A stretch of 64,000 nt of DNA from JARFPW01 sp035464655 (GTDB lineage: Bacteria; Gemmatimonadota; Gemmatimonadetes; Palauibacterales; Palauibacteraceae): NCBI GenBank assembly GCA_035464655.1, contig DATHRZ010000130.1:1-64000 (forward strand), read 5' to 3'. The notes beneath the pieces were generated by a model. The model searched no databases. It saw only the letters and a list, made by a program, of their open reading frames with translations, and was not told the DNA's origin. The translations under genes and the position numbers were made by a program. This document shows, in pieces, positions 20,762-31,700 of the stretch. Every line of letters begins with the position of its first letter. Position 1 is the first letter of the stretch.

Positions 20762-22072
20762 ATGGCTGTCGACAAGAACGATAAGGCGACGACCCCGGCC
20801 CCGGGCGTCGAGGTCACCCTGACGGAGGGGGAAGGCTGGGAGCGGATCCTGACCGTGACCGTACCCGAGGAGCGCGTGGCGAAGACCCGCGCGGCCGAGA
20901 CGGGTCGCTTTTCACGCTCCGTCAAGCTCAAGGGGTTCCGCAAGGGCAAGGTGCCCGCCGCGGTCGTCGAACAGCGGTTCGGCGAGCAGATCGACGAGCG
21001 CGTCCAGCAGCGGCTGCTCGATGAGGCCTACCGCCAGGCGCTGGAGGAAGCGGAGCTCTCGCCGGCCGGGCCGGGCCGGATCACCGATATCCGCTACGAG
21101 CCGGGACAACCGTTCGTATTCAAAGCCGAACTCGAGGTCATGCCGACAGTACGCCTGCAGCGCACGGGCGGCTTTCAGGTCGACCGTACCGTGGCCGCCG
21201 TCACCGACGACGAGGTGACGGAGATCCTCGAGCGGATCCGCGACGAGAACGCCGACTGGGTTGCGGTCGACCGACGGCCCGAAATCGGCGAGCGCGTGAC
21301 CGTGCGAATTGCCCCCCTGAGGGCAGGAGAGGATACCCCTTCCGGAGAGGGCACCCCATACCAGCTCGTGCTCGGCGAGGGAAAGGCGCTCGAGGACGTG
21401 GAGACAGCCATCCGCACGCTCGGCCCGGGCGAAAGCGGCATCTTCGAGATCGAATTTCCGGCGGAGGACGGTGACGGCGAGGGCGGCGACGTGGAGGAGA
21501 CGCCGGCGGAGCCGATCACGCGCCGGCTTCACATCACCCTCGGCGAGGTCGAGGAGAAGGACCTGCCCGAGCTGACCGACGAATTCGCCTCCGAGGTCGG
21601 ATCGTTCGAAACCGTCGCCGAGCTCGAGGCCGCGGTTCGTGACGACCTCTCGCGCCACCACGAGAAGGAGGCGGAGGACGAGCTTCGCGGCCGGCTGATG
21701 AACGCCCTCCGCGAGGCGAATCCGTTCGTCGTGCCGCAGGCGCTCGTCGACCGATACATCGAGAACATGATCCAGGCACCCGACGACACCGACGCCGATG
21801 AGCTACGCCGGATGCGCGAGGCCATCGGTCCGCACGCCGAACGACAAATCCGAGACCAGTTGCTCCTCGAGGCGATCATCGACCAGGAGGATCTCGCCCC
21901 GACGCCCGACGAGCTCGAAGGCCGAATCGCCGAGCTGGCCGAGAGCCGAGGCGTGGCGCCGGCGAAGTTACGGCGCGACCTTGTACGCGAGGGCCAGCTG
22001 GAGGCACTCGGTCAGAATCTTGCGGTCGAAAAAGCCTTCGCGTACTTGAAACAGCAATCAGGCGTCGCCTGA
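20762..22072 (+). CDS. tig: Trigger factor (ribosome-associated chaperone)
   Basis: 436 aa. The N-terminal ribosome-binding domain carries the signature LKGFRKGKVP at about 58-67. The middle FKBP-like domain (about 155-245) is recognisable (GERVTVRIAPLR ... VLGEGKALEDVETAI) but diverged, and it has a Gly/Asp/Glu-rich insertion near 235-250. The C-terminal helical arm is standard (FVVPQALVDRYIENMI). ATG 20762 is preferred over the TTG three bases earlier. It precedes clpP-clpX, the widely conserved order tig-clpP-clpX. Confidence 0.95.
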   Translation: MAVDKNDKATTPAPGVEVTLTEGEGWERILTVTVPEERVAKTRAAETGRFSRSVKLKGFRKGKVPAAVVEQRFGEQIDERVQQRLLDEAYRQALEEAELSPAGPGRITDIRYEPGQPFVFKAELEVMPTVRLQRTGGFQVDRTVAAVTDDEVTEILERIRDENADWVAVDRRPEIGERVTVRIAPLRAGEDTPSGEGTPYQLVLGEGKALEDVETAIRTLGPGESGIFEIEFPAEDGDGEGGDVEETPAEPITRRLHITLGEVEEKDLPELTDEFASEVGSFETVAELEAAVRDDLSRHHEKEAEDELRGRLMNALREANPFVVPQALVDRYIENMIQAPDDTDADELRRMREAIGPHAERQIRDQLLLEAIIDQEDLAPTPDELEGRIAELAESRGVAPAKLRRDLVREGQLEALGQNLAVEKAFAYLKQQSGVA

Positions 22073-22092
22073 ACCCGAAGAGAACGGACGAA

Positions 22093-22797
22093 ATGCCCAT
22101 ATACGCGCCCTACGTCATCGAACGCTCCAGCCGCGGAGAACGCAGCTACGACATCTTCTCGCGGCTCTTGATGGATCGGATCGTGTTCCTCGGATCGTCG
22201 ATCAACGACGACGTCGCCAACGTCATCATCGCGCAACTCCTGTTCCTGCAGGCCGACAATCCGGAACGGGACATCAACATCTACATCAACAGCCCGGGCG
22301 GTAGCGTATACGCCGGGCTCGCGATCTACGACACAATCCAGTACCTCAGCGCCCCCGTGTCGACGATCTGCATGGGAATGGCCGCCTCGATGGGGGCGTT
22401 CCTGCTGGCCGCGGGATCGCCGGGCAAGCGCTCGGCCCTCCCGAACTCCCGGATCATGATCCACCAGCCGTCCGGTGGCTCCCAGGGGACGGCCACGGAC
22501 GTCGAGATCCAGGCGAAGGAGATCCTGTACGCCCGTCAGCGCCTGAACGAGCTGCTCTCGAAGCATACGGGACAGTCGGTCGAGCGCATCGAAGAAGACG
22601 TCGACCGTGATCGGTACATGTCGCCGGACGAGGCGCTGGACTATGGGATCATCGACCGCATCATAAAGCCCGGAGAAAACGCGGCCGGAAATGGAACTGG
22701 CGGTACGTCGGAGGGGTCAGACTCCGACATAGGGCCGGCCCAGGCGTCACCGGCCGAAGCGTCGCCCGCCGACGTGTCGCCCGCCGAAGACGAGTGA
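22093..22797 (+). CDS. clpP: ATP-dependent Clp protease proteolytic subunit
   Basis: 234 aa. The catalytic triad is S99 (MGMAASMGAF), H124 (IMIHQPSGG) and D173 (DRDRYMSPDEA). The N-terminus starts almost at the mature sequence (YAPYVIERSSRGERSYDI), so the propeptide is very short. After residue about 195 there is an additional low-complexity tail of some 40 residues with repeats of SPAEASPADVSPAE, not found in E. coli ClpP (207 aa precursor). It forms the tetradecameric chamber fed by ClpX, encoded 24 bp downstream. Confidence 0.97.
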   Translation: MPIYAPYVIERSSRGERSYDIFSRLLMDRIVFLGSSINDDVANVIIAQLLFLQADNPERDINIYINSPGGSVYAGLAIYDTIQYLSAPVSTICMGMAASMGAFLLAAGSPGKRSALPNSRIMIHQPSGGSQGTATDVEIQAKEILYARQRLNELLSKHTGQSVERIEEDVDRDRYMSPDEALDYGIIDRIIKPGENAAGNGTGGTSEGSDSDIGPAQASPAEASPADVSPAEDE

Positions 22798-22821
22798 AGA
22801 GGATCGAGGGGGGACTCACAC

Positions 22822-24063
<1,242 letters not shown>

Positions 24064-24071
24064 GTTTCCCG

Positions 24072-24686
24072 ATGTCGCAATCACGCCGCATCACGCAGGT
24101 GGAGTTCGCCGGGGCGATCGGCGCCCCGGGCCAGAGCCCGCCGGGCCGTTTGCCACAGATCGCCTTCGCCGGCCGCTCGAACTGCGGGAAGTCCAGCCTG
24201 ATCAACGCGCTGGTGGGGCGAAAGAAGATGGCCCGGGTATCGCAGACGCCCGGCAAGACGCAGGAGATCAACTTCTACCTCATCAACGACCGGTTTTTCC
24301 TCACCGACCTGCCCGGATACGGCTTCGCCCGCGCGCCGGACGCCGAACGCGAGCGGTGGCGCGGACTGATCGAGGCGTTTCTCGAGACCAGCCCCGATCT
24401 CGCCGGCATCGTCGTCTTGATCGACGCGCGCCGGGGGCTGCTCGAGCAGGACGAACAGCTGCTCGGCTGGCTGGCCGAGCTGCAGATTCCGGCCCTGCTC
24501 GCGCTCACCAAGATCGACAAGCTGAATCGGAGCGGGCGCGCGCGCGCCGCACGCGAGCTGCGCGAGGCGCTGGGACTGCCCGCCGATCAACTCGTGTCGA
24601 CCTCCAGCGTCACCGGCGAGGGCGTCGACACGCTGCGCGACAGCCTGTTCGGACTCCTCGATCCCCAACCCACGGAAGCCGTATGA
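24072..24686 (+). CDS. engB: Ribosome biogenesis GTPase EngB/YsxC
   Basis: A 204-aa TRAFAC GTPase. G1 is GRSNCGKSS, G3 is DLPGYG, G4 is TKID, and G5-like SSVTGEG follows. It assists late assembly of the 50S subunit. The gene begins nine bases after clpX, and its stop overlaps the next ATG (ATGA), so it shares the clp transcript. Confidence 0.95.
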   Translation: MSQSRRITQVEFAGAIGAPGQSPPGRLPQIAFAGRSNCGKSSLINALVGRKKMARVSQTPGKTQEINFYLINDRFFLTDLPGYGFARAPDAERERWRGLIEAFLETSPDLAGIVVLIDARRGLLEQDEQLLGWLAELQIPALLALTKIDKLNRSGRARAARELREALGLPADQLVSTSSVTGEGVDTLRDSLFGLLDPQPTEAV

Positions 24687-25435
24687 CCAGCTCTCCCCGC
24701 CGACGCCACCTGACCCTCCTGCTGACGCTCGCTACCGTCGCCGCGCTCCCGCTCGGGTGCGGTGGCGCGGCCACGCACGAGGCAACCAACCGGCCGGCGA
24801 CTGCCGAGCCGGCCACCGACGCGTCGACGGAGGAAGCGGCAGGCACGCTCGACTTGAGCGACGTGGAGGCGTGGAGCGCCGAGCTCGAGACGCGCCCCGG
24901 CCGCCGTTCGCTCGTGCCGGTCGGCTACGGGACGCTCTCACAGGACGACATCACGGTTGCGTTGCGCACCGGCGGGCTCCAGATCAAGTGGGTTCCGCTG
25001 TCGGAGTGGGTGCTGCGCCTGACAGCGCCCGACACGTACGGGAGGCTCAACGGCTACAAGGTGTCGCGCAGTGACGAGATTCTCGAGCTGACGGCCCGCC
25101 ACGGCGAACGCGACTGGCCGCTCGTGGCCTTCGTGACCTTCTTCAGTCGTGAGGTCGAAGCGAGCTACGAGCCGAACGACCTTCAGGTGAGCAACCAGGG
25201 CCGGCTCTACCGACCGTTCGCCATCATCCCGGTCACTCCGGCGTTCGGTCGCGACCGGCTCGACCAGCAGGAGACGCAGATCGGACTGTTCCTGTTCCCC
25301 GCGGAGATCGACCTGGACCTGCCGACCTTCGTCCGCTACCGCGATGCCGAGAGCGATCGCTGGAACCGGATCCGCTCGAGCCTCGACACCGAACATTCAC
25401 GGGCGAACTCGCGGGCCGGCGTCGGTCGCCCGTGA
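24683..25435 (+). CDS. Putative lipoprotein of unknown function
   Basis: 250 aa. A Sec signal with a hydrophobic core (LTLLLTLATVAALPLGCGG) ends at a Cys; Pro at -3 makes the lipobox imperfect. A Thr/Ala/Glu-rich linker then leads to a folded domain of about 190 residues (YGTLSQDDITVALRTGGLQI, WPLVAFVTFFSREV, QIGLFLFPAEIDLDLPTFVR). I do not recognise the domain. Translation is probably coupled to engB through the ATGA overlap, and the gene converges with the sigma-54 activator. It is likely anchored in an envelope membrane. Confidence 0.75.
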   Translation: MTSSPRRRHLTLLLTLATVAALPLGCGGAATHEATNRPATAEPATDASTEEAAGTLDLSDVEAWSAELETRPGRRSLVPVGYGTLSQDDITVALRTGGLQIKWVPLSEWVLRLTAPDTYGRLNGYKVSRSDEILELTARHGERDWPLVAFVTFFSREVEASYEPNDLQVSNQGRLYRPFAIIPVTPAFGRDRLDQQETQIGLFLFPAEIDLDLPTFVRYRDAESDRWNRIRSSLDTEHSRANSRAGVGRP

Positions 25436-25450
25436 AACGCCGCCGGCGGC

Positions 25451-27055
25451 TCAGCTCTCGATGTCGTATTCCTTGAGCTTGCGGTAGAGCGTCCGCTCGC
25501 CGATCCCGAGCCGCTCGGCGGCGCGGCGACGGTTTCCGTCGACCTCGTCGAGCGCAATCGTGATGGCGGCGCGCTCGATGTCGGCCATCGTCATGTCGGG
25601 CTCGAGGCGAATCGTCGGCGCGGGCTCGTCGGTCTCGTCGGTCTCGTCCTCGCCACCGCGCACCTCGATGGGCGCGAGAGCCGCTTCGATCGAACGGCCG
25701 GCGGGCACCGGCATGTCCCCCGTGTCCTCCCATCCGTCGTCCGCCCGCTCGGCGTGGCGCCGACGAAACCGCTCGAATTCCGCGCGTAGATCCTCCAGGT
25801 CGATCTTCATCTCGACCAGCGTGCGAAACAAGAACTCCATCTGGGGCAGCTGGCCGACCGACTCGTCGTCCGTCGGCACTGGCTGCCGGTCGGACAGCCG
25901 CTCGCCGCTCCGCAGCGGAATCAGCGCCCGGCCGCTGGTTTCGCGAACGGTCAGGGGAATGTCGTCGGCCTGGATCACCTCACCCGGCGCCAGAACGACC
26001 ATCGATTCGACGAGATTCCGGAGCTCGCGGATGTTCCCTGGCCACTCGTAGTCGAGCAGGATCTGCATGGCTTCGGGCGACAACCCCTTGAACTCGCGGT
26101 CGTGCGTGCGGCTGAACTCGTCGATGAAGCGCCGGATGAGCAGGGGGATGTCGCTGCGCCGCTCGCGCAGTGGTGGCAACTGAACGGCCAGCACGTTGAG
26201 CCGATAGTAGAGGTCCTTCCGGAAGCTCCCCCGACGAACCGCCTCGCGCAGATCCTGGTTCGTGGCGGCGATGACCCGCACACGCACCTCGATCTCGGAG
26301 TCGCCGCCGACCCGCATGAATCGCTTCGACTCGAGCACCCTCAGGAGCCGCGTCTGTAGCAGCAGGGGCATCTCGCCGATCTCGTCCAGCAGCAGCGACC
26401 CGCCGTCGGCCAGCTCGAACATGCCCTTGCGGCGTGAGCTGGCCCCCGTGAACGCTCCCTTCTCGTGGCCGAACAGCTCGCTCTCGAGCAACGACTCGGG
26501 GATCGCCGCGCAGTTCACCGCGATGAACGGACCGCCACGCCGCGCCGACAGCGAATGGATGGCGCGCGCGACGAGCTCCTTGCCGGTTCCGCTTTCCCCG
26601 GTGACGAGAACGGTCGACTGAACCTGGGCGATCGTGCTGATGCGTCCGAGCACCTCGCGGATCCCGTCGGTGCGCCCGAGGATGCCCGTCGCCAGCTGCA
26701 GCTCGAAGCGCTCGATCTCCTGGGCGAGGGCGACCTGAACCTCGGCCGGCTCGATCGGGGTGGTCAGGACCACGTCTGCTTCGAGCTCCGCCGCCGCCGA
26801 GGCGTCGGCGGGCTCGACCACGGCCACGACCGGCGGACGCGGGATGCGGGAAGCGAGCTGGGCGATCGCCCGCCTGACGGACCGCGAGGCCGGATCGCCC
26901 GTCAGGACCAGCGCCAGGGTGTCCTCACCGCGGAGCCGGCGTTCGATGGCGCCCAGGTCGGCCAGGATCTCGGCGTCGTGGCCATCGGCCGCCGCCGCTT
27001 CGCGAACCCGCACGGCGGTCTCGACGTGGGCATCGTGGATGAATACGCGAGCCAC
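25451..27055 (-). CDS. Sigma-54-dependent activator with degenerate receiver domain
   Basis: 534 aa. A receiver-like N-terminal domain (about 1-120) lacks clear phosphoacceptor features: the region that should read DxxMP is LTGDPASRS and the conserved Lys is replaced (VVLTTPIEP). Then comes the AAA+ domain (about 140-370) with GESGTGKE, the sigma-54 contact loop GAFTGASS and SLLLDEIGEM. A charged/coiled linker of about 100 residues (FRTLVEMKIDLEDLRAEFER) follows, and a Fis-type HTH ends it (RRRAAERLGIGERTLYRKLK). The start is GTG at 27055 after GGGAGA. It probably responds to something other than phosphorylation. Last gene of the long minus-strand run. Confidence 0.88.
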   Translation of the reverse strand: MARVFIHDAHVETAVRVREAAAADGHDAEILADLGAIERRLRGEDTLALVLTGDPASRSVRRAIAQLASRIPRPPVVAVVEPADASAAAELEADVVLTTPIEPAEVQVALAQEIERFELQLATGILGRTDGIREVLGRISTIAQVQSTVLVTGESGTGKELVARAIHSLSARRGGPFIAVNCAAIPESLLESELFGHEKGAFTGASSRRKGMFELADGGSLLLDEIGEMPLLLQTRLLRVLESKRFMRVGGDSEIEVRVRVIAATNQDLREAVRRGSFRKDLYYRLNVLAVQLPPLRERRSDIPLLIRRFIDEFSRTHDREFKGLSPEAMQILLDYEWPGNIRELRNLVESMVVLAPGEVIQADDIPLTVRETSGRALIPLRSGERLSDRQPVPTDDESVGQLPQMEFLFRTLVEMKIDLEDLRAEFERFRRRHAERADDGWEDTGDMPVPAGRSIEAALAPIEVRGGEDETDETDEPAPTIRLEPDMTMADIERAAITIALDEVDGNRRRAAERLGIGERTLYRKLKEYDIES

Positions 27056-27056
27056 G

Positions 27057-27566
27057 TCAGTCTCCCGATTCGTGGTCGGTGACCGTCCCCGACAGGAGCG
27101 ACGTGGCGTGACGGACCAGCGGTGACAGGACGGCGAGCCCATCTTCGACGCCGCTCGGACTGCCGGGGAGGTTTACGATCAGTGTGGCGCCGCGCGTTCC
27201 CGCGACGCCCCGGCCGAGCGCGGCGTACGGCGTCTTCCCCCGGCCGGCCGTGCGCAGGGCCTCGGCGATTCCCGGCGCCTTCCGCTCGATGGCCGCGAGC
27301 GTCGCTTCCGGCGTTCGATCGCGCGCCGTGAGCCCCGTACCCCCCGTCGTCAGCACCAGATCGCAGGCGCCTTCGTCGGCCCAGCGAACGAGGGTCGACG
27401 TGAGCGGCAGCGCGTCGTCGGGAACGACGTCTCGGCGCGTCACCTCGAAGCCCTCGGCGAGCGCCCACGCCTCGATACGCTTGCCGGACGTATCCTCGCG
27501 CGTGCCGCCGGCCACGCCGTCGGACACGGTGAGGATGCCCACTCGTACGTCCCTCTGTTCACTCAC
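27057..27566 (-). CDS. Molybdenum cofactor biosynthesis protein, MogA/MoaB type
   Basis: 169 aa with the MPT-binding fold. Signatures are VGILTVSDGVAGGTREDTSG, LVLTTGGTGLTARDRTPEAT and IVNLPGSPSGVEDG. These proteins adenylylate molybdopterin (MogA) or are MoaB paralogues; the two cannot be separated here. No other moa/moe genes are nearby. It overlaps gcvT by 4 bp upstream and touches the sigma-54 activator downstream. Confidence 0.9.
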   Translation of the reverse strand: MSEQRDVRVGILTVSDGVAGGTREDTSGKRIEAWALAEGFEVTRRDVVPDDALPLTSTLVRWADEGACDLVLTTGGTGLTARDRTPEATLAAIERKAPGIAEALRTAGRGKTPYAALGRGVAGTRGATLIVNLPGSPSGVEDGLAVLSPLVRHATSLLSGTVTDHESGD

Positions 27567-28672
27567 TTGCGCAGCGAACCCTCGGTGTAGAACGGGGGCG
27601 ACACGACCTCCGCCGGCACCCCAGAATCGCGGATGAGCACCGCGATCTCCGTTCCCGGTCCCGCTTCGGCCGGCAGGTAGGTCGTTCCGATGCCGTCGCC
27701 CAGGGTCGGGCTCAGCGTACCACTCCGTACCCGGCCCCGTACCTCGCCGTCGAGCAACACGTCGTACCCGGGCCGCGGGAATCCACGCTCCAGGAGGCGG
27801 AAGCCGCGTAGACGGCGCGCCGGCCCTTCCTGCTTCTGACGGGCGAGGGCGTCTCGGCCGATGAAGTCACTCTTGTTCAGCTTGACGAGCCACCCGAGGC
27901 CGGCTTCGAGCGGGGTCGTCTCGTCGTCGAGGTCGTTTCCGTACAGCGCGTATCCCATTTCGAGCCGCAGGCTGTCGCGCGCCCCGAGCCCCGCGGGGAT
28001 CAGTCCGGCCGGGGCTCCCGCCTCCAGGAGCGCGTCCCAGACGGCGCGCGCCCGCGGCCCCGGCAGGTAGAGCTCGAAGCCGTCCTCCCCCGTGTAACCG
28101 GTCCGGCTGATCACGCAAGGCGCGCCGGCCACGTGGCCCTGCCGGAACTGGTAGAAGCCGATCGGGTCGATCGGGTCCGTGCACAGTGGAGCCAGGATCT
28201 CCTGAGCCCGCGGTCCCTGGACCGCGATCAATGCGACGCCGTCGCTCTCGTCCTCGAGCCGTACGTCGAACCGCGCCCCCTCGGAGCTGCAGTGCTTCCA
28301 GTCCTTCGCGCGATTCGCGGCGTTGACGACCAGCCGGAATCGGTCCTCGCCCAACCGGTAGACGAGCAGGTCGTCGATGATCCCGCCGTCCTCGTGGCAC
28401 ATCACGCTGTACTGGGCATCACCGACTTCGAGCGCCCGCGGATCGTTGCTCGTGATCCACGACACGTAGTCCGTCGCGTCCGGCCCGGTGACCAGGAACT
28501 CGCCCATGTGCGATACGTCGAACAGGCCGGCCGCCGTACGAACGGCTTCGTGCTCGCGGCGGATTCCGGTGGAATACTGCACGGGCATCGCGAAACCGGC
28601 GAACGGCACGATCTTCCCGCCGAGCTCCACGTGTGCATCGTACAGGGGGGTGCGTTGAAGGTCGTCGGACAT
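27563..28672 (-). CDS. gcvT: Aminomethyltransferase (glycine cleavage T protein)
   Basis: 369 aa, standard length. The folate-binding N-terminal part has DAHVELGGKIVPFAGFAMPV and the GLFDVSHMGE motif. The middle has SRTGYTGEDGFELY with the catalytic Asp region of TGYTGE-D, and the C-terminal beta-barrel contains GTTYLPAE. It transfers the aminomethyl carbon of glycine to tetrahydrofolate. The other glycine cleavage genes are not in the window. The start at 28672 is 54 bp from hslU. Confidence 0.96.
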   Translation of the reverse strand: MSDDLQRTPLYDAHVELGGKIVPFAGFAMPVQYSTGIRREHEAVRTAAGLFDVSHMGEFLVTGPDATDYVSWITSNDPRALEVGDAQYSVMCHEDGGIIDDLLVYRLGEDRFRLVVNAANRAKDWKHCSSEGARFDVRLEDESDGVALIAVQGPRAQEILAPLCTDPIDPIGFYQFRQGHVAGAPCVISRTGYTGEDGFELYLPGPRARAVWDALLEAGAPAGLIPAGLGARDSLRLEMGYALYGNDLDDETTPLEAGLGWLVKLNKSDFIGRDALARQKQEGPARRLRGFRLLERGFPRPGYDVLLDGEVRGRVRSGTLSPTLGDGIGTTYLPAEAGPGTEIAVLIRDSGVPAEVVSPPFYTEGSLRK

Positions 28673-28726
28673 CGGTTCACTCGTCTGGTTGGGGAGCCGG
28701 CGCCGGCTAGAAGGATCGCCGACCGG

Positions 28727-30171
<1,445 letters not shown>

Positions 30172-30175
<4 letters not shown>

Positions 30176-30714
30176 GCCTCGTCCTCCGTGGGCAGTTCGA
30201 GCACTGTGAGCCGGTCGTTCGTGTACACGCAGATCTCCGCCGCGATGCGCATCGCCGATCGCACGACGTCGCCCGCCGGCATGTCGGTGTGGGCGACGAG
30301 GGCCCGCGCGGCGGCCAGGGCGTAGCTGCCGCCCGAGCCGATCGCCAGGATGCCGTCGTCGGGCTCGATGACCTCTCCCGTGCCCGATATCAACAGGCTG
30401 CGCTGGCGGTCGGCTACCAGGAGAAGCGCCTCGAGGCGCCGCAGGTAGCGGTCGCTGCGCCAGGCCTTGGCGAGCTCGACGGCGGCGCGCGTCAGGTTGC
30501 CCGGGTGCCGTTCGAGTTGTGTCTCGAACGTCTCGAACAGGTTCATCGCGTCCGCCACGCCGCCGGCGAACCCCGCCAGGATCTCGCCGCCCTTCATCCG
30601 GCGCACCTTCACGGCGCCGCCTTTGACGATTTCGTCGTTCATCGACACCTGGCCGTCGCCGGCGATGGCCACGCGCCCGTCTCTCCGGACACAAAGGATC
30701 GTCGTGGCATGCAT
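30172..30714 (-). CDS. hslV: HslV, proteolytic subunit of HslUV
   Basis: About 180 aa, threonine protease of the proteasome-beta family. The N-terminus MHATTILCVRRDGRVAIAGD resembles the HATTI forms of HslV/ClpQ. The catalytic Thr is exposed after removal of the first residues. GGEILAGFAGGVADAMNL and DGILAIGSGGSYALAAARAL are also typical. An upstream ATG at 30741 overlaps xerC by 4 bp and may be the real initiation site for coupling. The dodecameric chamber partners HslU. Confidence 0.95.
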
Positions 30715-30737
30715 GCGACCGCCGCCCATTGATTCAG

Positions 30738-31700
30738 TCATTCGGCCCGTGGGTGCGCCATCCGGTACTGCTGGATGAGACGCTCCTTCGAAGTGTGTGT
30801 GTAGATGCGGGTGGTCGAGAGGCTCGCGTGCCCGAGCAGCTCCTTGACGGCCATCAGGTCGGCCCCCTCGTCGAGCAGGTGCGTCGCGAAGCTGTGCCGG
30901 AGGGCGTGCGGCGACAGCGTCTCGCCGTCCGCGGCGCGAGACAGGCGTGCGCCGACGACGCGCTGGATCTGGCGCCGCGACAGGCGGCCGCCGCGTTCGG
31001 ACAGAAACAGCGGCCCGTCGGCGGCCGGCGAGCGTCCCGACGCGGCCAGGTAGCGCTGCACGGCCGACACGGCGGCCGAGCCCAGCGGCACGATCCGCTC
31101 CTTGCGCCCCTTACCCAGCACCCGCACGAGTCCGCGCTCGCCGTCGACGTCGCCCACGTCCAGCCCGTGAAGCTCGGCCAGGCGGAGTCCCGCCGAGTAG
31201 AGGACCTCGAGCAAAGCGCTGTCTCGTTCGGCGGCAGGCGATTCCGTCGCCTCGTCCGGTTCGAACAGGACGTCGATCTGCCGGCGGGTCAGGAAGGCCG
31301 GCAGCCGCCGGCCCGACGAGCCCGCCTGCACCAGGCGGGCCGGACTCTCGTCGCGCCGGCCCGTACGCTGGAGGAAGCCAAAGAACACCCGCAAGGTGGA
31401 GAGCTTTCGGGCGATCGTGCTGTCGGCCCGTCCGAGCTCGTCCAGCTCGCCCAGCCAGGCCCGTACGGCGAGCCGGTCGATGTCGGTCCACGACCAGTCG
31501 CGCTCGCCCATCCACTCGTCGACGAAGTCGGAGAACTGGGCGAGGTCGCGCTCGTAGGCCTCGACCGTATGCGGCGACAGACGACGCTCGCTGGCCAGCC
31601 AGCGGACGAAGTCGGCGGCGACGGCGGCTCGATCCGCCGAGCCGCCGGATTCGCCGCGACCGTCGTCGGCTCCGTGCTCGCGCCCGGCGGCGGCGTTCAC
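30738..31700 (-). CDS. xerC: Tyrosine recombinase XerC
   Basis: 320 aa. The N-terminal SAM-like core-binding domain (about 25-115) precedes the catalytic domain. Active-site residues are visible: R173 (AGLRLAEL), the Lys of GKGRKER, H265 and R268 (HALRHSF), H291 (LLGHASLSTT) and nucleophile Y300 (RIYTHT). Its place between trmFO and hslV is conserved in many bacteria (Bacillus codV). GTG start at 31700 after GGAGG, overlapping the trmFO stop. Resolves chromosome dimers with a XerD not in this window. Confidence 0.94.
   Translation of the reverse strand: MNAAAGREHGADDGRGESGGSADRAAVAADFVRWLASERRLSPHTVEAYERDLAQFSDFVDEWMGERDWSWTDIDRLAVRAWLGELDELGRADSTIARKLSTLRVFFGFLQRTGRRDESPARLVQAGSSGRRLPAFLTRRQIDVLFEPDEATESPAAERDSALLEVLYSAGLRLAELHGLDVGDVDGERGLVRVLGKGRKERIVPLGSAAVSAVQRYLAASGRSPAADGPLFLSERGGRLSRRQIQRVVGARLSRAADGETLSPHALRHSFATHLLDEGADLMAVKELLGHASLSTTRIYTHTSKERLIQQYRMAHPRAE

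Noticed and set aside
25436..25450. GC palindrome (GCCGCCGGCGGC) between convergent genes
   Set aside because: It has no loop and no T-run. It may help end both transcripts but is too short to call a terminator.
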